A stretch of 57,636 nucleotides of DNA from Bifiguratus adelaidae (GCA_002261195.1 MVBO01000095.1:1-57636), one strand, 5' to 3'; counted from the stretch's first letter, positions 33,991 through 45,269 are shown. Notes: generated from the letters alone by a model not told the origin. Numbers and translations: made by a program.

Positions 33991-36045
33991 ATGACGGTGA
34001 CGCACAAAAAGAAGGCGGTCACGTCGTCTGCTACGACTGCGGATGACACCAAAGAACGTAGGTGATCCATGACATGCCGCAGGCGTTCAATCCGTCACTC
34101 GTGTACACACATTGACCTGCTTGTGGCCCCTTTAGCACCAAAGTATCACTGCGATTCGTGCAGTAACGATGTAACGAACACTGTTCGTGTTCGTTGTGCC
34201 GATCCCAGCTGTCCAGACTTTGATCTCTGCGTACGATGTTTCACATCGGGTAAAGAGCCCATGAAGCACAAAAGGTGGCACGATTACAGAGTTATGGTGA
34301 GTATGGAGACCACGGTTACATGTGGTCTGCATATGGCTAGTGCTTGCCCACTGTCTAAGGGCTTACTCTCGAATATTGGCTCACCATTGACGGCCTATGT
34401 AGAAACCGCACGAATTCCCCATATTCTCAGAGGATTGGGATGCCGATGAAGAGCTCTTGTTGATTGAAGCAGCCGAAAAGATGGGAATGGGCAACTGGCA
34501 AGCCATTGCGGACTATGTTGGCACTAAAACCAAAGAAGAATGCGAAGACCATTATCTGGAAGTCTATGTAGATAGTGACTCCTGGCCACTGCCGGTGAGT
34601 TCTTGTACCAACCTCGAGGACAACAATCGACTAACTGCTATAAATCAGGATATGGATTTGACATTCGATATCACGGAAGAGGATTTTCGGGAACGAAAGA
34701 GACAGCGATTGCATGCTATGGCCCAACCGAAAGCTATTGGTAAGTTGGAATCGGATGTTCGAAATTTCAGCTACTAAACCTCTTGTTTGCTCTCACTTAG
34801 CTCCAGCGAGAAGCAAGGTAGGGCCGAAAACTCTCATATTGCATGCAGTACTCATTACCATTGCTTTAGCCTATGGTCAGTGGGCCGACATTTCACGAAA
34901 TTCAAGGCTACATGCCATATCGTTACGAATTCGAGACAGAAGTGGAGCAAGGAGCCGAAGAATACGTCAAGGACATGATTTTCAATGACGAGGATACGCA
35001 GGACGAAATAGGTACGCATGGCTCGCGACCAACACGACGTGCACTCACGGGGGCTTGCAGATCTGAAATTGATGGTGCTAGAAATCTACAATAGCAAGCT
35101 TGACAAGCGAAAACAGAGAAAAGAGCTCATTTTTGACAGAGGGTTACTGGAGTACAAAAAGGTATGGTTGGATCGCCGTTGTCTTTGGAGCGAGGTGATC
35201 CTCACAATGTTGTAGAACCTTGCCACTGATAAACGCCGGCCAAAAGAAGAGCGTGATTTGCTCAATCGCATCAGAGTTTTTGCCAGACTTCAAACAAAGG
35301 AAGACTTTGACGAGTTCTTTGAAGGTTTGCTGGGTACGTGTCTTCTCGCGTGGTGATTCGTACACTAATTCCACAACTGATCCGCAGCTGAGCAATCACT
35401 AAGAGATCGGATATCACAACTTCAAGAGTGGAGACGGAATGGTATAACAATGCTCAAGGGAGGAGAACAGTATGAAAAAGACAAGGCACAAAGGGTAAGC
35501 GCACGTTCGCTTGACATGAGCATGTTGCAATCTTCGTCCTGACTCCGCTCCTGTCAGAATCTCAATATGAAATCATTACTCGCGCGGGAAGGATTAGCAG
35601 GCAACGAACGGTTTATCACCAAATATACACAAAGACAACCTCTTGCTCTCAAGGAAGACTCACCACCACGATCAACTACACCCAAACCTCAAGGTCGCAA
35701 ACCAGGTAGGTTATGGCGGTTGATATCGAATCTTAGTGACGGAGCCTTACGCAATTCTTTTCAGCAAATCCGCTCAATATCCAGGAAGCCGAAGGTGTAC
35801 ATCTTCTCACGCCAAGCGAACAGGCTATTTGCTCGGCCTTGCGTATCATGCCTCGTCCCTATCTCGTCATCAAGGACACTATCCTCAAGGAATACGCGAG
35901 ATTGGGCTCCCTCAAACGCCGGCAAGTACGTCAACTCATAAAAATTGACGTGAACAAGACGAGTCGGATATATGACTTCTTTGTCGAATCCGGTTGGATC
36001 AAGACTGGAAAGCCAAAAGCCGAGGAAGCCATTCCGGCTTCGTAA
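33991..36045 (+). CDS. ADA2: Ada2 transcriptional adaptor (SAGA/ADA complex)
   Basis: Ada2 activates the Gcn5 histone acetyltransferase within SAGA and related complexes. After a basic N-terminus ([10 protein letters not shown]) and an intron comes the ZZ zinc finger ([30 protein letters not shown]-like end). Next is a SANT domain ([29 protein letters not shown]). The central ADA-type region follows ([26 protein letters not shown]-like coiled stretch). The C-terminal SWIRM domain ([20 protein letters not shown]) ends in [14 protein letters not shown]. Domain order and length match the family. Multiple short introns interrupt the gene. Acinus starts about 96 bp after the stop. Confidence 0.96.
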
Positions 36046-36141
36046 TGTACATGGACTGTAATATAATGACGTCACGCACCACGCGCCGGTCAATTCCCAG
36101 TTTGGTTGTTTCGGCACACCTTGGGCAAGGTGTTTCTATCC

Positions 36142-37730
36142 ATGAGCGAATCAACCGTGCCACTGACGCCAGAGACCTTGAAGGTAGCAGAGCTAAGGCA
36201 AGAATTGTCTGCGCGACAGTTGCCGACAAAAGGTCTCAAGAAGGATTTGATTGAACGCTTGAAGGCCGCATTAAAGGAGGACGAAGAGGGAGGGAACGCA
36301 TCAGCTGGTGAGACGACTGCGGAACAAGACACCAAGGGTGAAGAAGGTACGACAAATGGCGCCGAGGACGAACAAGCAGAGGACAACCCGTTCATGGCTG
36401 GAAGAGACGACGGAGACGTGCAAGCTGGATATAAACCTTCTCCTCTAAAGGAAGGCCAACCAGCACCGGTACAGAAAGTGGACGCATTAGCTCAGCAGAT
36501 CTCCGTGCCTCCAAAGAGAACAAGCTCCAGCGAAAGCGAAACCCATGCGATGATTCAGCAGACCCCAGTGTCCTTGCCTCAGAACACGCCTTCTGCACCT
36601 GTAAAAAGGAAGCGTTCTAACACAGCTGTCGATGAAGGCGAAAATGGACCCGAGGTGGAAACCCCAGTACCAGCGCGAGCGGCAAAGAAGAAGGCAAAGG
36701 CAGAGGATGTAACGACTGGTATTGATGTGGCAACTTCCGCATCGCAAGGTGCAACAGACACGGACGCGATGAACATGGAGCCAAAGGATGAAACACAAGA
36801 AACCGACGCAAAGCTAATTGTACCTGATGTCATTCAGAGCAGTACTGAGAATAGTATGAAACATGACAGCAAACCAGCAGATGATGAAAAGAAGATAGAC
36901 ACGCAAGCGACCAGCACGCCACCTGATACGCGTGTCGAGGGTGAGTGTAGCTTTTTGGCGTGATAGGGTCTTTATTGACTTGTACAACGTATATGCGACC
37001 ATATTAGGTTCTGAAACTGCTATTTGCGTGAAAAACTTTGTTCGCCCACTCGTTCTCGGTCAGGTGAAGGAGCTCGTCGGTCAATTTGGCGAGACTCATA
37101 CGGTCTGGTTGGATTCTATCAAGACGCATTGTTTCGTGTCGGTAAGTCATTGCGTCATGTGCTCGGGCATAGTCTAACAAGATGCCTAGTACAATTCTCC
37201 CGAACACGCGGTTCATGCGGTCAAGGGCCTCCACGGCATCAAATTTCCCAAGGACACCGGTCGGATATTGGATGCATTTACCCTTCCAGAAGACATTGCT
37301 CGGAAAATGATCGAGGAAGAGACTCTAGCACAATCGGAACGTCGGCGGATAGACTGGGAAGCGAGACTATTACAGCTGGCTGGGTCCGATGTCCATTTAG
37401 AAGTCTGTGAGACGACTGCTGAACCCCCAACGAGGAGGACCATAGGCGGGCTCGAGAAACTGAATCATTTGCTCAAAGGTGTGTGTTCGTTCGAGAGGTG
37501 TGGATACATCTAATTCTGCATGTCTCTTAGCCGCCAATGCTTCCTCGCCATCCAAAATGCAACAGCCAGTTCGAAATCCAACCATGGATGTCATACCGCA
37601 GCAAAGCAATGTCAAGGTGGTACCATTGGACACCCTTTTCCGCAGTACCACTACACTACCGAAACTGTATTATAAACCTATAGACGACAGTATCGCCCAG
37701 GAGCGCCTCACGAGTATGAGACGCGTCTAA
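36142..37730 (+). CDS. Acinus-like SAP/RRM protein of the ASAP complex
   Basis: Acinus scaffolds the ASAP complex with SAP18 and RNPS1, linked to the exon junction complex and splicing. The N-terminal SAP domain reads LKVAELRQELSARQLPTKGL with KKDLIERLKAAL. A long acidic/Ala/Thr-rich linker with Lys-rich patches follows. The RRM-like domain carries VKNFVRPLVLGQVKELVGQF and WLDSIKTHCFVS, strikingly like animal Acinus. The C-terminus has the RNPS1-SAP18-binding motif VPLDTLFRSTTTLPKLYYKP. All three landmarks are in the expected order, so I am confident. Introns lie at about 36942-37007, 37142-37190 and 37480-37530. The next gene starts only 15 bp after the stop. Confidence 0.92.
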
Positions 37731-37745
37731 TGTATAAAGGTTCAA

Positions 37746-38516
37746 ATGTCTCTCAATCCTTCTGATCCAACACCTGTTGACCCATTTTGGGCATTGCATA
37801 CCATGTCGACGATTGAAACGACGCTGGCGAGTGCAGACTCGCTGCATCCACACTTGAAAGTCGCATTCACACTCGCTCCAGAAGATCTTACCATAGCGCA
37901 GTCGTCAACCTGCGTCCTCGATACCATTTTCACGCTTCCACCTGATGTCTTTGTCGATCGGTATCAAGTCAAGGACATTCGCCATACCTTAGGAAACGCC
38001 GTGTTAGTCTATGGTGAAAGCAACCTTGAGCTCCCAGTCTCCAGTATAGGCCCTGAAGGATCGATTGTTATAGTTCGAAAGCGGTCAGACACGGTCTATC
38101 CTGACGAACAAGTGCACATCGATTTACCTATTCATGTGCGGTATCAACCACCGACGACTGAGTCAGACCGGTATCATGTGGATGTGCACCTGCCTCCCGT
38201 GTATATGGGATGGACGTGTTTGTCCACGCGCTTGGATTCGGTGCGTTCGCTCAATGATATCCCTTTACCTTTCAACCTTCATCCCCTCGTTCCATCCTCC
38301 CACATTGCGACCCAATTTCATCCCATCAAGGCCCAAGCACAGGATGCGCTGAGCTTGCGGGTACCTGTTGGACGCATGGCGGAAGTGCAACAAGTAGGAA
38401 CCTGGACGGTCGTCACGGTTCTAGCAGGAGTCATTTGGCTCTTATCGGCCACGGTACGGGCAGTACGAAAGCGATCTCGGCGAGATGCCAAGGGGAAGCG
38501 AAAGCGATCAGACTAG
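37746..38516 (+). CDS. PIG-X/Pbn1-type subunit of GPI mannosyltransferase I
   Basis: PIG-X (Pbn1 in yeast) stabilises the catalytic PIG-M in the ER during GPI-anchor synthesis. The single exon encodes 256 aa. The core has TCVLDTIFTLPPDVFVDRYQ, close to the PIG-X signature, then a beta-rich lumenal domain with IHVRYQPP and HVDVHLPPVYMGW. A C-terminal membrane span (WTVVTVLAGVIWLLSATV) is followed by a very basic cytosolic tail (RKRSRRDAKGKRKRSD). No clear N-terminal signal peptide is visible, as in Pbn1. A second in-frame ATG at 37803 is an alternative start. The 15-bp gap to Acinus implies overlapping regulatory sequence or cotranscription. Confidence 0.84.
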   Translation: MSLNPSDPTPVDPFWALHTMSTIETTLASADSLHPHLKVAFTLAPEDLTIAQSSTCVLDTIFTLPPDVFVDRYQVKDIRHTLGNAVLVYGESNLELPVSSIGPEGSIVIVRKRSDTVYPDEQVHIDLPIHVRYQPPTTESDRYHVDVHLPPVYMGWTCLSTRLDSVRSLNDIPLPFNLHPLVPSSHIATQFHPIKAQAQDALSLRVPVGRMAEVQQVGTWTVVTVLAGVIWLLSATVRAVRKRSRRDAKGKRKRSD

Positions 38517-38715
38517 AACTAGCGAGGGAGGCATCATCATAAACCACGCTCCTGCCCAATTTTATTTACATCTGTGGGTTGCTTCTATGCCTGTGCTGGA
38601 ATACGAGAGGCGGCCATGGGATAGATGTGGATGTGTTCAAGTACACGGTATAGATGGCGATCATGAAGCGCTCAAGAAAGTCTCCTCATGCATGTAAGCA
38701 CCCATTTTGCGCCTC

Positions 38716-39516
38716 CTAGTCCTCCTCTCCTCCCTCTGTCGGTTCGTAAATATGTTTTCCTCTCCGCTGATAATTGGTCATGCCGCGGCCACTGCCAACC
38801 ACACCCACTAAAAATTCAATGAGCTCGAGTACTATAACGACAAACGTCCATCGAGACTCACCTCTGCCTTCAGGATTATCGGGTGTCTTGAAGATGCTCT
38901 TTTTGTTGATCGGCGTTGCTCCCAATTTCTTCTTTTTGTTCGCGCCTTGCGCAAAGTTGAGCCATGCTTTCTGCTTAATGATATGCTCTGAAGGTGCCTT
39001 TGGACCCTTTGGCTTTTCCTTGTCCTTTTGCTTCTTTTTCTTGTCCGCTCCTTGTTCAAACACGCCTACGGCCGACTGTTTTGCTTCCGCAGAGCCCGGT
39101 ATAACACGTATATCCTCGGCCTTTAGCACTTCAACATCATCATATCCTTGAAACATGACTGAAAACACCTGCCCTGCGCCTCCAATGGCCGTGATCTTGG
39201 CCGGATAGAACTTGCCGTCGCCACTATACTTTGCTAGACACTTGTCACCGACCGCCCATGGTCGAGCTTTTGTAGGCGGGGGCGCATATGCCGGTGAGCT
39301 GTATTCATTAGGAGACGCGTCGTCTGGTGCAGGTCGCTTCTTGGACGGCTGTTCTTTGGGTTGACTTTCGACCAGTTGCGACGTTAATGTGATGAGTTCG
39401 ACAAGATCAGCTTTTAGCTTGATGTATTCGTCATTCTGAGGATCATTCTGCAGTAATTGCTCTACTTGATCAAGCTGATGTCTGTAACTCGTCAGTTCGT
39501 CCGCACTCATCGTCAC
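38716..39516 (-). CDS. SMNDC1/SPF30 Tudor-domain splicing factor
   Basis: SPF30 is an SMN-related protein needed for spliceosome maturation. Its Tudor domain reads symmetrically dimethylated Sm proteins. Two exons encode about 248 aa. The N-terminal helices (DELTSYRHQLDQVEQLLQND) lead to the Tudor domain WAVGDKCLAKYSGDGKFYPA with GYDDVEVLKAEDI. A Lys-rich segment and the conserved C-terminus follow (KSIFKTPDNPEGRV, then GVVGSGRGMTNYQ). The intron at 38808-38861 (GT-AG) is needed to restore VGVVGSGRGM. A second in-frame ATG six bases on is an alternative start. It diverges from the S6 kinase across about 143 bp. Confidence 0.92.
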   Translation of the reverse strand: MTMSADELTSYRHQLDQVEQLLQNDPQNDEYIKLKADLVELITLTSQLVESQPKEQPSKKRPAPDDASPNEYSSPAYAPPPTKARPWAVGDKCLAKYSGDGKFYPAKITAIGGAGQVFSVMFQGYDDVEVLKAEDIRVIPGSAEAKQSAVGVFEQGADKKKKQKDKEKPKGPKAPSEHIIKQKAWLNFAQGANKKKKLGATPINKKSIFKTPDNPEGRGESRWTFVVIVLELIEFLVGVVGSGRGMTNYQRRGKHIYEPTEGGEED

Positions 39517-39659
39517 CGTGTGCTAAAGTGGAACACTCGAATCGCCGTAAGAGACGAGATCACGTGATCATTCTGCAGCTTGCAACGCTTTGCTTCGAAG
39601 ACACACTCTCTCACTCTCTTTCTTGCTCTGCGTGCATTCGGCTTGATCCATGCATAGAC

Positions 39660-41176
39660 ATGTCTTTCTTTCGCTTGGATGAGGAGTTAGACGACGACTT
39701 TGGACATGCGGGAGAGGAAGGCTTGGGACACTATGAGGACGACGGGTTTGAACTCAGCCAGCTCAACAGCGAAACGATAAACGTACCCGGCCGGCCACAG
39801 GATGATGAATACGAAGTACCCATCCAAGAGAATTACGTTTCTTCTTATGCAGATGCATCAGAGGTTGTGGCTGGAAAGGTTGGATTGGAAGATTTCGAGA
39901 TGCTTCGAGTATTGGGACGTGGAGCGTATGTAGCTGTGGTATAATAACTCGTTTACGCTTCTGACAAGATGGATCGATAGCTTTGGGAAGGTGATCTTGG
40001 TTCGTCATATTAAAACATCGCATTTATATGCCATGAAAGTCCTCCAAAAGGCATCGCTTATCGTCAAGGCAAAACGAACCGAGCACACCAAAGCCGAGCG
40101 ACAAATCCTGGAAGATGTTCAGCATCCATTTATTGTCAAGCTTTATTATGCTTTTCAGACCTCCACCCGCCTATATTTGATCTTGCAGTATGTTCAAGGG
40201 GGAGAATTGTTCACCCATATGGCTGTAGAGCGCATGTTTTCTGAAGAGGTGGCTGCATTTTATGCCGCACAACTCATCTTGGCGCTGGAACATTTACACA
40301 GCCTGGGCATTGTCTACAGAGATCTCAAGCCGGAAAATTGCCTAGTCGACCATGAAGGAAATGTGGTCTTGACCGATTTTGGCTTGTGCAAAGTGGCTAT
40401 TGCAGATCAAGATCGGCCAGATACCGAAACATCAGCCAGCAACCCAGAATCCTTCGTCATCCGGACAGCGACAGTTTGCGGCACCATAGAATTCATGGCG
40501 CCAGAGATATTGCTCGAGCAACCTTACGATCAAAGTGTGGATTGGTGGAGTCTTGGTGTCGTCATTTATGATATGCTTACCGGCGATGTGAGTGTGATGG
40601 ATGCAAAGCGGAAAGGCAGATATGCTGATAAGACTTTCAGACGCCTTTCATGGCCCATGGCCGGAAAAAGACGCAGGACGCTATTCTACAAAAGAAGCTC
40701 AAGTTACCTTACTATCTCAGTCCAGATGCAAAGGACTTACTGACGAGGGTAAGTTTGCCTGCTGCTTCACTTGGTCGGACCCATGATTGAACCGAATCTA
40801 TCAGCTTCTGAGGAAAAATCCGTCTGTTCGTCTCGGAAGCGGCAAGAACGGCGCGGATGCCGTCAAAAAGCATCGCTTTTTCCGACGCATTGATTGGGAC
40901 AAGTTGCAACGTCGCGAACTAGTTCCGCCAATCATACCTGTAATCGTAAGTACATTTCATCCAGTGGTCAATCCAACTGAGCAATCCCGACAGACACGCC
41001 CAGAACTCGCCGAAAACTTTGACGCCAAGTATGCCAGTATGTCATTGACAGAGACACCCAACACGAGCCATGTTCAGCCGTCCTTGGGATCAAGTTACAA
41101 CCATGTCTTTCAAGGCTTCAGTTTCGTCGCGCCGGATCTCATGCCAAAAGGTGATTTTCAATCATTCAATCTATGA
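39660..41176 (+). CDS. AGC kinase, p70 S6 kinase (Psk1) type
   Basis: S6 kinases act downstream of TORC1 and phosphorylate ribosomal protein S6. An acidic N-terminus ([19 protein letters not shown]) precedes the kinase domain. Motifs seen are the glycine loop LGRGAFGKV (restored by an intron at about 39926-39980), catalytic lysine [28 protein letters not shown], catalytic loop [16 protein letters not shown] and activation-loop [14 protein letters not shown]. The AGC tail ends with a hydrophobic motif [15 protein letters not shown], close to the animal S6K end. The loop between DFG and CGT is about 15 residues longer than in animal S6K. The start was chosen at MSFFRLDEE because the upstream frame lacks family features. 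Confidence 0.91.
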
Positions 41177-41230
41177 TTGCATCTGCCATTATATATACAT
41201 GTCATTCAGATAGACTGCGCAAAGCATAGA

Positions 41231-42686
41231 CTACCATTTAGCATATCGAGCACTGATATAAAGTACCGTTGCCGTACCCATAATGAGCGGAATTAGGGGC
41301 AAACCAGACTGTAGGGGTATATTCCGTTGCTTCCATATCGGAGCCACCTTTTCCACCTGCTCCTTGGTATCCATTGTGGCTGTCGCTAGTAAGTACCGGT
41401 GATCACTTGCACTATAGTCATCGTTGCCAATAGCTGTGTGCCTGACTTGCATACACCGAAACAACATGGCGTCGAGTTTACCTTTAAACAGACCAAAGTA
41501 CCTTGGGTTGTGGAGCGTGATGATATTGTGCGGGAAGGGTTCGTAGAAGTAAGGATTTTGAGCATGCTCAAGTGTTTGTAGGTCGAAACCAAAGAGCCAT
41601 TGTAGCCACCTGGGACATGTCCGTGTTTCGTTCAATGCCTCTCGACGTTCTCGACGTTCTAGTCCGCCAATGCGTCTCAACAGCCAACCGACCAGTCCGG
41701 GACCACCGCAACCTAGGCGCGCATTCCACCCGGAACTCACTGACACATCCCAAAGCGCCCATTTCCACCAATCTGCCTCGGTCCATCCCAGACTCCACAG
41801 ACGATAGATGTCGGTGCTATAGACTGGCGAAAATCGAGCGATAGAGTGCGCCATCGTATTGAGATCTCCGCACATGATCTGATAGGGTTTTGTGAGAGCA
41901 ATCTCGTTCGCGTGAGCCAGTATGGGAGCAAAGCTCTTGATGCGACCGCTCACACCGCAAAACACCTAAGAAGAGCTTGAATATACAATTGATTCGATAT
42001 GTCTGGTATCGTACCTCGAGGTGAACGCAATACACGACAACGGTATTGCCGTTGCCGACGTCCACCTCACCTTTGAGCGCAATTCTTTTACCCTTCCGAG
42101 GTTCCTTGTACTTGTATCCTTGTGTATTCCAATCCACCGGATGATGCCCGAGTTCAATGGTGCTGAATGTGATGGGATACCGCGAAAATATGGCGTTTCC
42201 ATGCATGCCTCCACCCTGGCCGAACAGGTCAACGCAGGCTCTTTAACGGTTGGGTCTTTGGCACTCACTTGATCCCGTTCTCGTCGTAGTGGGTCCGCCA
42301 ACTCCCAAAACTCGACCACAAAGCCGCCAATCCATCCCATGCGCTCACATATATGTCGTAGGTGGTCCACCTTGCCGGTCGACGTGAGTGGGTGGTGCGC
42401 GAGCTCCATCTTTAGGCGCTCACCTTACCTGAGCGTTCACAGCCAATGTCGACTTCTTGTAGGCATGCAATATCTGGCTGGACGCGTTGCAAGACGTCCA
42501 AGATTTTGTCTGCTTCTACCACCTCTAGTCAATGCTTGCTGAATGGAGCTCTCACGCGTTTAACTCACCATAGTTGCGCTCTACATTCCACTGAAGGACG
42601 CGCAACACCTCTGCGCTCTCTGGCGGTAGGCTAGGCCCGTCCTCTGGACGACCGTCAAACGTAATGACACTACCGGGTTCCATCAT
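41231..42686 (-). CDS. EEP-superfamily hydrolase with C-terminal membrane anchor
   Basis: This is an endonuclease/exonuclease/phosphatase fold. All catalytic blocks are present in order: LQWNVERN, CLQEVDIG, MHGNAIFSRYP, YCVHLE, CGDLNTMAHS and YSASDHRYLLA. The Asp/His/Asn residues of a metal-dependent hydrolase are therefore intact. The C-terminus has a hydrophobic stretch (GLPLIPLIMGTATVLYIS) followed by ARYAKW, the look of a tail anchor. The substrate (nucleic acid, inositol phosphate or sphingolipid) is not evident. Large middle insertions rich in Trp (LGWTEADWWKWALWD) set it apart from Ccr4 or APE1. The start lies 33 bp after the MTRR stop on the same strand. Introns lie at about 42410-42360, 42265-42230 and 42020-41965. 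Confidence 0.83.
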
Positions 42687-42719
42687 ATCTATCGTCTATT
42701 GCAAGAGTGTTCTACATGT

Positions 42720-45184
42720 CTACGCCCAAAGGTCGCGAAGGTATTTCTTTTGTTCCATCCACTTGACCATGAGCTTGAGAGCGGCGGGCTTATCCATCTG
42801 ACCGTACTCTACCAAGATATCGGCAAATACATCGTGAACACCCTTGGCCCTATGTTTGGCGTCACTGCAAGAAAACTCAGCATCGATCTACATCCTTCTT
42901 TGTCCAACTTACCCGCACACATAGATGGCTGCATCGTCTTCCATGATGATCTTGTAAACTTCCTTGCCTTCTCTTCGTAGTACGTCCTGGACGTAATTGC
43001 CTTCAATCTCACCGTCTTCGTCGAGGGATTGCCGTTGTTGCTCTGAACCGACTTCGATTTCGTGGATTGCACTGTTACCGTTGACGGCCGCGACGCCACG
43101 ACTGACGGCGAGATCGAGTCGCGTGAGGACTTTGGAAGCTGCAAAACCTTCCAACTCTTGCTTGTAGAGATAATCCTTCAAGGGGTCTCGGAAACCAAAG
43201 ATGAGCCAGATCGGTCCAAATTCGTTGGCAATGTCTCGGTTTGGATTCATGCCGACACCACCCATTTGTCGACGAATCTTTTGCTGAGCTGCTCTGTGCT
43301 GCAAGAAGCCGATGAAGGGAGCAACACCAGTGCCCGGGCCGATCAGGAGCAGCGGTCTGGAGGTGTCGGTCGGGAGGACAAAGGCATTATCATTGTGCTT
43401 GAAGAAGACGGGTATGGTTGGAGCGGGATCTAATGGCAAGGACGCAACTTTGTCAAGCGAAGAAGGTTGCTTTTGCGAGTTCGTCAAGGCGTCCAGAAAC
43501 GGGGTGGTAACACCGTGTCGACGAACCTGATAAGGTTCTGGCGTGGTATAGTCGACAAGATTAAATGCAAAATGGATACGATGAGGGTATGCAAGCGGAG
43601 AGCTGGAGATTGAGTAGTAACGTGGTTGGTGAGGAGGAAGGACATCCAAAAGTCGCTCTAACGGTGGCAAGCAGCTTGGATAGGTCTCGAGAAGATCGAG
43701 CAGCGTCGGCATTTGGTCTCGAAGGGCGTTGAATTGGCTTACACCTTGCTTGCTGCAAATGAACAAGAGGCTCTTGCGCTCTTCGGGATCTCGTGTATAT
43801 TCGGCCAACAAACGCAAGGTCGCCTTTCTTGGAGAGGTCGTCAAATCAATACCATAACGGAAAATGTCTTCGTAAGTTACATTATCCATCACCTGCAAAT
43901 GATGAGGTATATCTAATTCACGTCAATACAAAGGATACTTGGCCTGGCCAAGCGACCTACCTGACGTGCCATCCTTAGCCTGCAAGCTGACCAACCCGCT
44001 GGGTTCCACTTGAAGACGCTTCAACAGAGCAGCCACCAATTGCTCGTCATTCGGGGCCCACACGCCAAAGGCATCTCCAGGCTGGAAATTCTGACCTTCG
44101 TCGATGCCAGTGGTGTCCAATTCGAAATGTAGCGTTCTTTTCAGTGCCGATTCAGTGGTCAGCGGCCTTACAGCCAAGATCTTGGGTGTGAAGACAGGGG
44201 ATGGCGATAGTGGCTTTAGGAATGATGGGAACTTTTCGTTTTTCGGGTCGGCTGTTCCGTGACTAATCAATTCGCAAACAGGGGCGGGCAAACGTGGCAG
44301 TGCCGTCAAAGCAGTTGCCGTCGCCAAAGCAGATAGATCGAGCTTGAGCTTTTGACCAGGGACAAGAGGAGATCGTCGTTCTGCTGTGATGCTGCTGGAC
44401 GTCACGGACGGCTTTACAGGTGCTGCATCTGCGGTCGCTCGATCGACGACTTTGGCTTTGGCAGCAAGCTTTCGTCGGTAGAATTGCAAAGCATTCTCCC
44501 CCGGTCTAGGCTGCAGCTCATCTTCGACACTGGGAGCCTCCTGTGAAATACTTGCTATTTGCTGCTCAGCCGAGACATTCAGTTGATTGACACCGTTGGC
44601 AAGGTTGTCAACGCTAACTTGCGATGTGTCCCCGTTGGATTGCGTGTGTGCATGATTGCACACCTTTTCGAGCTCGCTCCAGAGACCAGCAATCCACGGA
44701 TCAACCACGGCTTCCAATCCTTCGGCATCATCGGCCAAACCTTTCTCGTAAAACACAGTAGCTCCGAGCTCTTTGAGCTTCTTTTCGAGCCTCTTTGCGG
44801 TGTTGTTGAAGTTTGTGTAATTCGTATCACCAAGTCCGAGAATCGCAATGTTTGTGTGCTGGAAATAAGTCTTGTCCTTTTGTCTTCGAAGCCATTTCCA
44901 GAACTTGAGTGAGTTATCCGGCGGATCACCGTCGCCCGTATTTGAAGTCACAACAATGACCGTTCGGATTTTGTCTATCTCCGCCTTGAAATATAGTCTG
45001 TCATCAGTCTGGAGGTTACACTCGTCGTCTAGCTGTGCCACCGTACCTTTTCGTGATCATCTAGCGCAAAGCACTCGCCACTATATCCTCGTTCCTTGGC
45101 CTCACTATGAATATTCTTGGCAATCCACTCAGCGTTGCCCGTCTGTGAGCCATAAAGGACAACTATTCTATCTGCCTTGCTCAT
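42720..45184 (-). CDS. Methionine synthase reductase (MTRR-like diflavin reductase)
   Basis: MTRR passes electrons from NADPH through FAD and FMN to reactivate B12-dependent methionine synthase. An N-terminal flavodoxin domain starts VVLYGSQTGNAEWIAKNI, with TSNTGDGDPPDNSLKFWKWL, LGLGDTNYTNF, ADDAEGLEAVVDPWIAGLW. A linker follows, then the FAD domain (QPGDAFGVWAPNDEQL, LPPHQPRYYSISSSP) and the NADPH domain (IGPGTGVAPFIGFLQHR, IYVCGDAKHRAKGVHD), ending KKYLRDLWA. VVDPWIAGLW and the PSCLPPLERLLDVLPPHQPR region match MTRR better than cytochrome P450 reductase or NDOR1/Tah18. No N-terminal membrane anchor is present, which also argues against P450 reductase. Four exons give about 780 aa. Confidence 0.86.
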
Positions 45185-45269
45185 GAATGCCCAATGCTAT
45201 ACACTCTGAAGGAAGCGGAATTGAAGAAAAGTGGACGAGATCATTTTATGTCACGTGACTCTATTTGAT

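Noticed and set aside
42720-45184. Initial reading as NADPH-cytochrome P450 reductase
   Set aside because: It lacks the N-terminal membrane anchor, and the flavodoxin end (VVDPWIAGLW) and FAD insert match methionine synthase reductase.
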